Assembly (NCBI RefSeq): GCF_000152985.1 | Contig: NZ_CH672395.1 | Span: forward strand, 3,879,823-3,943,822 | Length of the DNA: 64,000 nucleotides | Source of the DNA: Leeuwenhoekiella blandensis MED217 | Lineage (GTDB): Bacteria; Bacteroidota; Bacteroidia; Flavobacteriales; Flavobacteriaceae | Direction: 5' to 3' | Part shown: in pieces, positions 18,471 to 27,887 of the stretch | Numbering within the stretch: position 1 is the first letter of the stretch | How the letters are laid out: every line of letters begins with the position of its first letter | Made by a program: the position numbers and the translations under genes | The notes under the pieces: generated by a model | What the model was told of the DNA's origin: nothing | Seen by the model: only the letters and a program-made list of their open reading frames with translations | Database searches by the model: none

Positions 18471-21400
18471 ATGAAACGCTTACAGCTTACCTATCTTTTT
18501 TCCTTGCTCTTTTTTGTACTAGGCATCTCAAACAGCACCGCCCAAAGCGGAGATCAAATGCTGGACGGCATCGGAGAAACCGGACTTATCGCACGCTATA
18601 TATTTGACGAGAATACCAAAGACTGGTCTCGAAATAACCTGCACGCTTCGACCAATGCAGAAGAAGTGAATTTTGTAGTCAACGCACAATTTGAGCAGGC
18701 GCTTCAATTGACTGGCGAAACATATTTAAGCCTTCCTCAAACGACACTAAACACTATAGAATCTTTGTCAATATCCGCTTGGGTTCAGTTAAATACTAAT
18801 GAAAAGGGACAGGAACTGTTTGATTTTAGCAGTTCATCAAACACGCACTTTTCGGCAGAAACAGTAGGTGATGAAACAATTAAAATAGGTTTGAAGCAAG
18901 GCCCCAAAAGCATTTCGGTGTCTATTCCTGATGTTGCTCCAAACCAATGGCAGCATCTTGTGATCGTCCTTGATTTTACAACACAAAATCTTGAAACCTA
19001 CCTCAACGGAAGATTGATCGCAAAACAACCTACTGCAGCGCTCGACCTCAATTCTTTTTTTGATACCGAAAGCAATAAGCTTACCATTGGTAAGAACGTA
19101 AATGGATTGCTTCATGATTTTAGAATCTATCGCATTCCGCTGCGTCAAAATCAAATAGAAACTATTTACAACAATGCTCTTGGCAAAGAAGAAGCTGTAG
19201 TGAATGAGCGCCACGAACCCGAAGACAACCTTCAGGTCTTTGATAAAGATGTTCCGCAGTTGTATAACCAGTATCTCTCCAATGTTGCTGATGTAACAGT
19301 AGAAACCGTTGTTGGGCAATTACCACGCTTACCGCGCTTTGTAGATGCTACCTACAAATTACCGGTAAACACTTCTCAGGTTCGCGTGATCTGGCCGGCA
19401 CCAAAAGATAACAGCAGTGTACTTCAACCGGGACAGTATGAAATTACAGGAAGCATTTCTGGCACCAGCTTTAAGCCGAAAGCTACTGTGCTTGTAAAAG
19501 CAGTACAACCAAGCAAAACGCCGGTACGCAAGCTCACTTCTTTTGCATTAAACGAAGTAAATCTTAACAACACCAGCTTGGGCGATCATTCAAAATTTAT
19601 AGAAAACCGCAATAAGTTTATAGACACCCTCGCGCAAACCAATCCTGACTCTTTTTTGTATATGTTTCGCAATGCTTTTGGTCAGGAACAACCCGAAGGA
19701 GCGACACCACTTGGAGTTTGGGATACGCAAGAAACCAAATTGCGCGGTCACGCTACAGGGCATTATCTAACCGCTATTGCTCAAGCCTACGCAAGCACAG
19801 GCTACGATAAAGCCCTTCAGAAGAATTTTGAAGACAAGATGAATTATATGGTGAATACACTTTATGATTTATCTCAATTATCCGGAAAACCTAAAACTGA
19901 AGGTGGCGCGTATGTAGAAGATCCTTCATCGGTACCTCCGGGTCCCGGAAGTACTGCATATACTTCAGATTTGAGTGAAGACGGCATTCGCACCGATTAC
20001 TGGAATTGGGGTAAAGGCTTTATCAGCGCATATCCACCAGACCAGTTTATTATGCTGGAACATGGTGCGAAATACGGAGGGCAGGAAACTCAGGTTTGGG
20101 CGCCGTATTATACGCTACATAAAATTCTTGCCGGACTCATCGATGTTTATGAAGTAAGCGGAAATCCTAAAGCGCTTCAAGTGGCAGAAGGAATGGCAGC
20201 TTGGGTACACACCCGTTTGAGCAAATTACCTACCGAAACTTTAATCACGATGTGGAATACTTATATCGCAGGAGAGCTTGGTGGTATCAACGAATCCCTA
20301 GCGCATTTGCACCGCATTACCGGTAAGTCTGAATATTTGGAAACTGCCAAACTTTTTGACAACATCAAGGTGTTTTATGGCGATGCCGAACACACGCACG
20401 GACTCGCAAAAAATGTTGATACCTATCGTGGATTACACGCCAATCAACACATCCCACAAATTATGGGTGCTCTAGAATTGTATCGCAATTCAAACAGCCC
20501 GGAATATTATCACATCGCAGATAATTTCTGGTATAAGACTAAAAACGATTATATGTACAGCATAGGCGGTGTTGCCGGTGCGCGCAATCCTGCCAATGCA
20601 GAATGTTTTGTGGCACAACCTGCAACCTTGTACGAAAACGGACTTTCAGCAGGCGGACAGAACGAGACTTGCGGCACTTACAATATGCTTAAACTTACCC
20701 GCGGACTCTTCTTCTACAATCAACAACCCGAGTTGATGGATTATTATGAGCAAGCATTATACAATCAAATTCTTGCTTCGGTGGCAGAAAACAGTCCGGC
20801 GAATACCTATCATATTCCTTTGCGTCCGGGCTCTAGAAAGCAATTCAGCAATGCAGATATGAGTGGTTTTACCTGCTGTAACGGTACTGCCATTGAGAGC
20901 AGCACCAAGCTTCAGAATTCGATTTATTTTAAAAGCGTAGACAACAAAGCGCTTTATGTAAATCTTTTTGTACCTTCTACCTTAACCTGGAAAGAACAGG
21001 ATGTTGTGATCACGCAAGAAACTTCATTTCCAAGGGAAGATCACACGAAACTTACCGTAAACGGAAAAGGGAAATTTGAGCTAAATCTTAGAATTCCGGG
21101 TTGGGCGACAGCCGGCGTGGAACTCAAAATAAACGGGAAAACTCAAAAAATAGCCATTGAAGCAGGAAGCTACTTGAGCCTTGACCGAAAGTGGAAAAAT
21201 GGCGATACGATCGAATTAAAAATGCCATTCACCTTCCACTTGGACCCGATTATGGATCAAGAGAATATCGCGAGTCTTTTTTACGGTCCGGTACTTTTAG
21301 CTGCACAAGAAGATGCACCAAGAACCGATTTTAGAAAGATCACCCTTAACGCCGAAGATCTTGGCAAAACCATCACCGGTGATCCTAAAGCCTTAGAGTT

Positions 21401-21485
21401 TACCATTGATGGCACTACATTCAAGCCCTTTTTTGAGACGTATGAGCGTCACTCGGTATATCTTGATGTGAGTCTAAAAAATTAA
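18471..21485 (+). CDS. GH127-family glycosidase with N-terminal LamG-like domain
   Basis: 1004-aa secreted enzyme (start at ATG 18471; signal peptide ends near STAQ). Residues about 40-240 form a LamG/concanavalin-like domain (ARYIFDENTKDWS, ISAWVQL, DFRIYRIPL). An Ig-like spacer follows, then a GH127 (DUF1680) catalytic domain from about 350. The zinc site known from beta-L-arabinofuranosidase HypBA1 (Glu, Cys, Cys-Cys) is conserved: Glu732 and Cys734 in NETCGTYN, Cys802-Cys803 in FTCCNGT. This predicts action on beta-L-arabinofuranosides or related sugars of plant or algal glycans. Stands alone, not in a SusCD cluster. Confidence 0.85.
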   Translation: MKRLQLTYLFSLLFFVLGISNSTAQSGDQMLDGIGETGLIARYIFDENTKDWSRNNLHASTNAEEVNFVVNAQFEQALQLTGETYLSLPQTTLNTIESLSISAWVQLNTNEKGQELFDFSSSSNTHFSAETVGDETIKIGLKQGPKSISVSIPDVAPNQWQHLVIVLDFTTQNLETYLNGRLIAKQPTAALDLNSFFDTESNKLTIGKNVNGLLHDFRIYRIPLRQNQIETIYNNALGKEEAVVNERHEPEDNLQVFDKDVPQLYNQYLSNVADVTVETVVGQLPRLPRFVDATYKLPVNTSQVRVIWPAPKDNSSVLQPGQYEITGSISGTSFKPKATVLVKAVQPSKTPVRKLTSFALNEVNLNNTSLGDHSKFIENRNKFIDTLAQTNPDSFLYMFRNAFGQEQPEGATPLGVWDTQETKLRGHATGHYLTAIAQAYASTGYDKALQKNFEDKMNYMVNTLYDLSQLSGKPKTEGGAYVEDPSSVPPGPGSTAYTSDLSEDGIRTDYWNWGKGFISAYPPDQFIMLEHGAKYGGQETQVWAPYYTLHKILAGLIDVYEVSGNPKALQVAEGMAAWVHTRLSKLPTETLITMWNTYIAGELGGINESLAHLHRITGKSEYLETAKLFDNIKVFYGDAEHTHGLAKNVDTYRGLHANQHIPQIMGALELYRNSNSPEYYHIADNFWYKTKNDYMYSIGGVAGARNPANAECFVAQPATLYENGLSAGGQNETCGTYNMLKLTRGLFFYNQQPELMDYYEQALYNQILASVAENSPANTYHIPLRPGSRKQFSNADMSGFTCCNGTAIESSTKLQNSIYFKSVDNKALYVNLFVPSTLTWKEQDVVITQETSFPREDHTKLTVNGKGKFELNLRIPGWATAGVELKINGKTQKIAIEAGSYLSLDRKWKNGDTIELKMPFTFHLDPIMDQENIASLFYGPVLLAAQEDAPRTDFRKITLNAEDLGKTITGDPKALEFTIDGTTFKPFFETYERHSVYLDVSLKN

Positions 21486-21696
21486 AGACGCATCGAAAAA
21501 AAATCAATTCAACCCAAAAAGCTGATTTACTTTTAGTTGAAAAATAACGAGAACGTTATAGCAAGAAGCACAATTTTTTTGTGATTCGCGTAAACAAAAA
21601 TTAATCGTGTAATGCGGAAGCTCGTATTTAGGGAATTCCTACTTTTACAAACCTATGAAGTACTCTTTTCTCAAAGAGTACTACGTTAAACGCACC

Positions 21697-21996
21697 ATGA
21701 ACGCACGAATAAAACAGAGTCTTTCGCTTTTATTCCTGGCCTTTTTTCTTACTACAAAAATGGCCGGTCTTCATGTGCTTACCCACGATGATTCAGACCT
21801 AAAAGAAGATTGTGCCATTTGCCACGTTTTGGTCACAGATCATCAGACTGCAATAGTTTTACAAGATGCAGAAGAATTTGTTCCTGCAACCTGCTATCCT
21901 GTTTTTCAAGAAAAGCAGCACGTAAATCCTACGGTATCGTACAAAGGAAGTTTACACTCCTATCATCTATTCTCCCGGCCTCCCCCGGTAGCTTAA
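21697..21996 (+). CDS. Small His/Cys-containing membrane or secreted protein
   Basis: 99 aa from ATG 21697 (an ATG at 21655 in frame would add 14 residues). Residues 5-22 are hydrophobic, then HVLTHDDSD, DCAICHVLVTDHQTA, and a Pro-rich end (SRPPPVA). The HD..DC.IC......H pattern suits metal binding. Small proteins of this type often precede TonB receptors in Flavobacteria, and here a TonB receptor gene follows 172 bases on. Family name not recognised; role in metal handling is inferred from context. Confidence 0.6.
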   Translation: MNARIKQSLSLLFLAFFLTTKMAGLHVLTHDDSDLKEDCAICHVLVTDHQTAIVLQDAEEFVPATCYPVFQEKQHVNPTVSYKGSLHSYHLFSRPPPVA

Positions 21997-22168
21997 ACCC
22001 TTGTCGTTTTTATTTTTCTATTGCAACCTTGATACCATAGCTATCGAGGTAACGCATTGTATTGGTTTTAAACCAAGAACACGCATCGTGTCTTTATAAA
22101 AGCGACAAGCCTGCATTTTCTTAGCTCCTTGCACTTCAGGGAAGTTTCTAACATCATCACTTTTACAC

Positions 22169-24529
22169 ATGTTATTTAGACTGCTGGTACTATGTACAGG
22201 CCTAGGGCTTGGCACATACTCCTTTGCACAACAAACCTCAATGATACAAGGTTCTGTTGTAGACTCCATTTCTCTAAAACCACTTTCCGGGGTGACTATT
22301 CTGGGAACAGACTCCTATGCTGTCACCAACGCTTTGGGCGAATTTCAACTGAAATCACCCAAGAATTCTCAGGTTTTTGAAGTTTCGCATTTAGGTTATG
22401 CTTCGGCGAAATTCATCCTGGACTCCAATCAAAGCGCACCGCTGGTCATCAAGCTAAAACTCAGCAGTACCGCGCTTGACGAAGTTTCGGTACAAGGAAA
22501 AACATACAAACGCCTCGAAAAAGAATCGGCTACGGTTTCAGTATCTGTAGATGAAGAATTTCTAAATGCCAATCGCGAAAACAGCCTGATGCAAACCTTG
22601 AGAAAAATCCCTGGGGTGAGCACGATGACTATCGGTTCGGGGCAATCCAAGCCTACGATCCGCGGACTTGGATTCAACCGGGTAAGTGTGGTACAAAATG
22701 GGGTCAAGCACGAAGCTCAACAATGGGGCAGCGATCACGGCCTTGAGATCGACCAATACGACATACAAGACATTCGCATCATTAAAGGACCGGCCTCCTT
22801 GATGTACGGTTCTGATGCCATTGCGGGTGTCGTTGACATTCAACCGTCAAAAGCTCCGGCGATGCATTCGTTTGGCGGTGAAGTCAATATTCTAGGCGAA
22901 ACCAACAACGACCTTCTCGCAGTCTCAGCCGGCGTGCAAGGCAGAAAAGAAAAATGGTACTATCGCGCACGGCTTACCTATAGGGATTATGCCGATTTTA
23001 AAGTGCCTACTGACCGTATCAATTATGAAAATTATGTGTTTGATTTGCACGATAATGACCTGAGAAATACTGCGGGCAGGGAAGCTAACGGAAGTTTCAG
23101 TTTTGGGTATGCGAGCGACAACTTCAGATCTGAAACTTTTGTAAGTAACGTCAATGCAAAAAACGGATTTTTCGCCAACGCACATGGACTTGAAGTACGT
23201 ACTTCCAGCATTGATTATGACGCCTCCAATCGTGACATCGACCTACCCTTTCATAACGTAAATCACATTAAAGTCACCAATAATACCACGATAAACCTGG
23301 AGGAACACACCTTGCATTTTGATCTGGGCTACCAAAACAACCAGCGCGAAGAACATTCTGAACCGGTGCCGCACGGCTATATGCCCAAGCCTCCAAATAG
23401 CAGAGAACGGGTGTTTACAAAAAACACGTATTCCCTAAATGCTAAAGATATTTTTCAGCTTGAGAAGCATACGCTTTCCGCAGGAATCAATACCGAATTA
23501 CAAAACAACAACATTGGCGGCTGGGGATTTTTGATTCCGGCGTATGACCGTTATTCTGCAGGAACCTATGTATTTGATCATTTTGAACTTACTGAAGATT
23601 TGCATGTACAGGGCGGACTGCGTTTTGACGCGGGACGTGTAGCAACCAAAGCGCATTATGACTGGTACCGCTCGCCGCGTGACAATCCTGATGGATCAAC
23701 CTCAAATGTATACCTGCAGCGCGCAGAGAACAGAACGCTTGATTTTGGGAGTTTTAGCGGTTCGCTAGGCATCAGTTACATTAACGGCAACACCAATTAT
23801 AAACTGAACGCCGGCAAGAGTTTTAGAATGCCACTTGCACACGAACTCGCTTCAGACGGAGTGAATTACCATATGTATCGCTACGAACGTGGAAACCTTA
23901 ATCTCGATCCTGAAGCTTCCTACCAACTAGATGCCGAAGTAACACATACTTCCGGCAGGTTCAATTTTGGAGTAAGTCCGTTTCTCAACTACTTTGAAAA
24001 TTACATTTATCTCAACCCGACTTCAAATTATTTTGAAACGCTTCAGATCTATGAATACACACAGGCTGAAGTGTTTAGAACCGGTGGTGAACTAACTGCC
24101 TGGATGCAGGTTAACCAAGATTTTCGCTTAGACGCTTCCGCAGAATATGTGTACTCCAGACAAACCAGCGGTCCTAAAGAAGGATTTACGATTCCGTTTT
24201 CTCCGCCGTTGATCGGGATGCTTTCTGCAAGTTACACTCTGGGTAACTGGAGCCTTTTTAAAGACGTGAATCTTAATGCCGATTTGCGTGTTGCCGCAGC
24301 GCAAACAGACATTGTTCCGCCGGAAGAGATTACGGCAGGTTACCAAATGCTCAACCTCGCAGTGATGAGTAAACTCAACCTGTTTAATAGTCAAAAACCT
24401 GCTTTACTACGTGTAAAGCTCAACAATGTTTTTAATACAGCATATTACGATCACACCAGCTTCTACAGGCTCATCGACGTGCCGGAAGCCGGCCGAAACC
24501 TATCGGTTTCACTAACCCTGCCTTTTTAA
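22169..24529 (+). CDS. TonB-dependent outer-membrane receptor
   Basis: 786 aa. Signal peptide (MLFRLLVLCTGLGLGTYSFAQ), a carboxypeptidase-D-like domain (about 25-105), plug domain with IRGLGFNRVSVVQNGVK and IKGPASLMYGSDAIAGVVDI, then a 22-strand barrel ending in Phe (VSLTLPF). The plug sequence QWGSDHG and many His/Asp-rich loops recall metal-uptake receptors such as ZnuD. Followed by two His-rich DUF4625 lipoprotein genes on the same strand. Metal substrate is an inference; siderophore or other ligands are not excluded. Confidence 0.88.
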   Translation: MLFRLLVLCTGLGLGTYSFAQQTSMIQGSVVDSISLKPLSGVTILGTDSYAVTNALGEFQLKSPKNSQVFEVSHLGYASAKFILDSNQSAPLVIKLKLSSTALDEVSVQGKTYKRLEKESATVSVSVDEEFLNANRENSLMQTLRKIPGVSTMTIGSGQSKPTIRGLGFNRVSVVQNGVKHEAQQWGSDHGLEIDQYDIQDIRIIKGPASLMYGSDAIAGVVDIQPSKAPAMHSFGGEVNILGETNNDLLAVSAGVQGRKEKWYYRARLTYRDYADFKVPTDRINYENYVFDLHDNDLRNTAGREANGSFSFGYASDNFRSETFVSNVNAKNGFFANAHGLEVRTSSIDYDASNRDIDLPFHNVNHIKVTNNTTINLEEHTLHFDLGYQNNQREEHSEPVPHGYMPKPPNSRERVFTKNTYSLNAKDIFQLEKHTLSAGINTELQNNNIGGWGFLIPAYDRYSAGTYVFDHFELTEDLHVQGGLRFDAGRVATKAHYDWYRSPRDNPDGSTSNVYLQRAENRTLDFGSFSGSLGISYINGNTNYKLNAGKSFRMPLAHELASDGVNYHMYRYERGNLNLDPEASYQLDAEVTHTSGRFNFGVSPFLNYFENYIYLNPTSNYFETLQIYEYTQAEVFRTGGELTAWMQVNQDFRLDASAEYVYSRQTSGPKEGFTIPFSPPLIGMLSASYTLGNWSLFKDVNLNADLRVAAAQTDIVPPEEITAGYQMLNLAVMSKLNLFNSQKPALLRVKLNNVFNTAYYDHTSFYRLIDVPEAGRNLSVSLTLPF

Positions 24530-24567
24530 ACACTTTTATTAATCTATAAACACTAAATCTAAATTTT

Positions 24568-25344
24568 ATGAAACTAAACATTAAACACTTAGCACTTTTT
24601 GTACTCTCGGGCATCACTTTGAGTTCGTGCAGTGATGACGACAACGAACTAGTCGTAGAAGAAGCTCCTGTGATCTCAAACTTCGAGTTTGGAGAAGGAA
24701 GCACACACGGGGATGAGCAGGTGGCTTACAAAGGATCTGACATTCACTTAGAAGCAGAAATTGTTGCTGAAGCGACCGTAAGCAGTATTGCATTAGAAAT
24801 TCACGCACACGACCTGGAATTAGGTGAAGGTGAAGAAGAATGGGACCTTAACCAAGTGTATACAGATGCTGATTATCTTGTGATCAATCCTACTTTTCAC
24901 AAGCACGTAGAGGTACCTGCAAATGCACCGGCCGGAGAGTATCATATTTCTTTAACGGTAACCGACGCTAACGGAAACAGTACAGAAGTAGAAGGTCATC
25001 TTCACGTAGAAGACCCGATCACAACAAGCGACCTATCTATCGATGAAAGTGTAGCGCGTGGTAATGATTTTCACGCAGAATTTTTGATCGAAGCGGTACA
25101 CGGGGTACATAACATCACCGTTGACATTCACGCGCACGGCCTGACCGTAGCTGAAGGTGAAGCAGAATGGGATTTTGAGCAAATTTTTGAAGAAGGTTAC
25201 CACGGGGAAACGTCAGTAGAATTTCACGAGCATATTGATGTTCCTGCTACTGCGCCAGTAGGTGAATACCACATGGTTATCACTATTGAAGATGAAGAGG
25301 GTAACATCTCTGAGATTGACACGCATCTTGACGTGACTGCCTAA
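24568..25344 (+). CDS. His-rich DUF4625 lipoprotein with internal duplication
   Basis: 258 aa. Lipoprotein signal with lipobox LSSCS followed by DDDNE, typical of surface-exposed Bacteroidetes lipoproteins. Two homologous halves of about 105 aa each carry IHAHDLELGEGEEEWD and IHAHGLTVAEGEAEWD, then H.H near the middle and AGEYH/VGEYH. The regular His and acidic residues suggest metal binding. Gene follows the TonB receptor by 38 bases and is closed by a terminator, so it is probably the receptor's surface partner. Confidence 0.82.
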   Translation: MKLNIKHLALFVLSGITLSSCSDDDNELVVEEAPVISNFEFGEGSTHGDEQVAYKGSDIHLEAEIVAEATVSSIALEIHAHDLELGEGEEEWDLNQVYTDADYLVINPTFHKHVEVPANAPAGEYHISLTVTDANGNSTEVEGHLHVEDPITTSDLSIDESVARGNDFHAEFLIEAVHGVHNITVDIHAHGLTVAEGEAEWDFEQIFEEGYHGETSVEFHEHIDVPATAPVGEYHMVITIEDEEGNISEIDTHLDVTA

Positions 25345-25357
25345 GCGCTATTAAAAA

Positions 25358-25390
25358 TTAAATGCCTGCATTTTTGCGGGCATTTAGTTT
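25358..25390 (+). terminator. Intrinsic terminator
   Basis: AAATGCCTGCA ... TGCGGGCATTT hairpin with a small T-rich loop, 15 bases after the DUF4625 stop codon. Confidence 0.7.
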
Positions 25391-25468
25391 TCATTGGCTT
25401 TTTGACACCATTAAGCTGATTTTAAACTCAGCAAACCACTCTCGATCATCGAGAAAAAATTGAATTTT

Positions 25469-25944
25469 ATGAGAAGAATAGCTTTTATAACACTCGTGTT
25501 CAGTAGTCTTTTTATCGCATCATGTTCGTCAGATAATGATTCGGTTAGAGATGAAGAACGCCCAACGATCACCATAAATTACAACGCCGGTTTTCCGCAA
25601 GCTTGTGAAACATTACAACGTGGCGAGACCTATACCTTTACTGCCAGAGTACAGACAACCAGGCACTAGCCTCTTACAGTCTTGATCTACATCACAACTT
25701 TGATCATCATACACACGACGATCAAGGTGCTACTTGCGACCTGGAACCCGTTAAAACTGCGGTAAATCCCTTAATTTATATGGAGAATTTCAGTTTAGCT
25801 GACAGACCGACGGAATATGAAATTCAAATTGAAGTGAGCATTCCTGAGGATATTGACACCGGCGATTACCATTGCTCCTATTCGGTAACTGATGAAACCG
25901 GTTGGCAAAGCCGAACTTCAGTTGACATCAAAATTGTGGAATAA
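25469..25944 (+). pseudogene. Frameshifted DUF4625 lipoprotein
   Basis: Starts as a lipoprotein (MRRIAFITLVFSSLFIASCSSD) and reads to ...YTFTARVQ, then hits TAG at 25667. One base lower in frame the text resumes from about 25646 as DNQALASYSLDLHHNF, DHHTHDDQ and continues to TAA at 25942-25944 with DTGDYHCSYSVTDETG, the same DUF4625 ending as the preceding gene. A single missing base near 25645 (GTA-ACA-GAC reading as GTACAGAC) explains the break. Intact length would be about 158 aa. Either a real mutation or a sequencing error. Confidence 0.82.
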
Positions 25945-26000
25945 TTGACTAAATAGCATTTGTTTATCATTTCGTTTTTCAATTCAACTACAATACAAAC

Positions 26001-26047
26001 CATCTCAGGATTTTAAACCCTTTGATGGCAGCCATAAAAAAAAGCCC
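26001..26047 (+). repeat. Terminator-linked dispersed repeat, partial copy 3
   Basis: ATCTCAGGATTTTAAACCC, then TTTG.TGGC.GCCA and an A run match the right-hand part of 654-753 and 14183-14281, again running into a terminator stem. Confidence 0.4.
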
Positions 26048-26067
26048 GCTCATCGCGGGCTTTTTTA
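26041..26067. terminator. Bidirectional intrinsic terminator
   Basis: AAGCCCGC / GCGGGCTT stem with loop TCATC, A run on the left and T run on the right, between the DUF4625 pseudogene and the end of nrdA. Confidence 0.85.
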
Positions 26068-26081
26068 CTTGCTTCAATTGG

Positions 26082-27884
26082 TTAAGCTTCACAGCTTACA
26101 CACTCTTTTTTCTGCTTAAACTTCTGCGCAGCATTCATACTGTGCTGATAGTAAAGCGACTTCAAACCTAGTTTCCAGGCGGTGATATGAATTTTATTAA
26201 TCTCTTTAATCGGCATATCAGGATGCACTAACAGGTTAATCGATTGTCCTTGATCAATGTGATTTTGTCTGTTTGCGGCTTGATAGATGATCGCCATCTG
26301 ATCGATCTCTGCATAGGTTTTAAACACATCTTTTTCTTGCTCTGTTAAGAACTCCAGGTGTTGAACACTTCCATCATTATCACGTACGCTTCTCCACACT
26401 TCTGGAGTATTCATTCCTTTTTCTTCAAAAAGCTCTTCAAGGAATGGATTTTTGATCGTGGTCTTGATCTTAGCGATATCTTTTACATACACATTAGACC
26501 AAATAGGCTCTATACCCTGAGAAACCTGTCCTAAAATAAATGCTGAAGAAGTAGTAGGCGCAATAGCATTAAGCGTTGCGTTACGTCTTCCGTAGCCCTT
26601 TAAAGTTTCTGGCTCACCAAATTTCTCTGCAAGCTCTTCTGAAGCTTTATACGAACGTTGTTTGATCTCTCTAAAGATCTCACTGTTTAGATCATAAGCT
26701 TCCTGGCTGTCAAACGCGTGTCTCTTAGACTGAAGTAAAGAATGCCATCCTAATACTCCAAGACCTAAAGCTCTGTTTGATTTTGCGAAGTTATACGCAC
26801 GCTCCATAAACATAAAGGTCTGGCGGTGATCGCGATTGTCTGAATCACGATATTCTTCAAGCTTGTCTATAAATTCGGTAAGTACAGCATCAAGGAAGCA
26901 TACCATAGTCTCTACAGCATCGGTATTCTTCCACTTATCATAATGCAATACGTTTATTGAAGAAAGCACACATACAAAAGACCACTCGTCGCTAGAAGGC
27001 AACATAATCTCTGTACACAAGTTACTTGCATAAATGTCGTGCCCTTTGTCTTTATATACATCCGGCTTTCCGTTGTTGGCATTATCGGTATAGAAAATAT
27101 ACGGATATCCCATCTCACCACGGCGCTGTAACACTTTTGCCCAAACTTCACGCTTATCTGTATCTCCATCGATCATCTCTTGCATCCACGTGCTGTCTAC
27201 AGTAACCCCGTGTGTCAATTGCTGAATCGAGTTCCCTTCGGTACCAATTTCTAAGAATTCTTTAATATCCGGGTGACTGATAGGTAAGTATGGAGAGAAA
27301 CGCCCGCGACGTACAGAACCTTGACTCACCACGTCAACCATTTTATCAAACAGCTGCATGATGTGTACTGCTCCACTCGCGTAACCGTTGTTCTTCACCG
27401 CAGCACCACGGTGACGAATTTTTCCAAAATACCCAGAAGTACCCCCTCCAAGTTTTGACATCATTCCAACCTCAGACTGTGTATACAGAATGTTACCCAT
27501 ATCGTCATCGATATGCGAACCAAAACAGCTGATAGGAAGTCCACGTTTTTTACCAAAGTTTGACCAAACCGGTGACGCCAGCGAAAAATAGCCTTCGCCC
27601 ATATACTTGTAGAACTTATCTGAAAAGCCCGGCATTCTTAAGATTTCTTCTGCACGGTCTGCGATCTCGCGTATGCGCTCTTCAGCAGAAACGCCTTCAG
27701 AAAGATAACCTGCAGCTAAAAAGCTACGGCTGTGTTCTGTTAACCAATCAAACGACGGTTCATCTGTATTCTTTTCAGTCGCATCCTGTAGTGCGTCGCG
27801 ACGTGCTTTTAAAAGATCGTTGTCTTTTGTATGTTGAACATTGGTTTCAGTGCTGTTTTCTAGTTTGGTAGTGTTTTCTCTCAT
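26082..27884 (-). CDS. nrdA: Ribonucleotide reductase large subunit without ATP-cone
   Basis: 600 aa; makes deoxyribonucleotides from ribonucleoside diphosphates. Active-site residues seen: Cys120 (ISCFGS), Asn288, Cys290 and Glu292 (NLCTEI), Cys305 (CVLSS), and the C-terminal redox pair CVSC (595-598). The usual N-terminal ATP-cone of about 100 residues is missing; residues 1-45 look like a flexible tail. That regulatory domain is instead on the partner NrdB. Three bases separate it from nrdB, so they are cotranscribed, nrdB first. Matches the NrdA/NrdB subclass known from Leeuwenhoekiella blandensis. Confidence 0.95.
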   Translation of the reverse strand: MRENTTKLENSTETNVQHTKDNDLLKARRDALQDATEKNTDEPSFDWLTEHSRSFLAAGYLSEGVSAEERIREIADRAEEILRMPGFSDKFYKYMGEGYFSLASPVWSNFGKKRGLPISCFGSHIDDDMGNILYTQSEVGMMSKLGGGTSGYFGKIRHRGAAVKNNGYASGAVHIMQLFDKMVDVVSQGSVRRGRFSPYLPISHPDIKEFLEIGTEGNSIQQLTHGVTVDSTWMQEMIDGDTDKREVWAKVLQRRGEMGYPYIFYTDNANNGKPDVYKDKGHDIYASNLCTEIMLPSSDEWSFVCVLSSINVLHYDKWKNTDAVETMVCFLDAVLTEFIDKLEEYRDSDNRDHRQTFMFMERAYNFAKSNRALGLGVLGWHSLLQSKRHAFDSQEAYDLNSEIFREIKQRSYKASEELAEKFGEPETLKGYGRRNATLNAIAPTTSSAFILGQVSQGIEPIWSNVYVKDIAKIKTTIKNPFLEELFEEKGMNTPEVWRSVRDNDGSVQHLEFLTEQEKDVFKTYAEIDQMAIIYQAANRQNHIDQGQSINLLVHPDMPIKEINKIHITAWKLGLKSLYYQHSMNAAQKFKQKKECVSCEA

Positions 27885-27887
27885 GGC

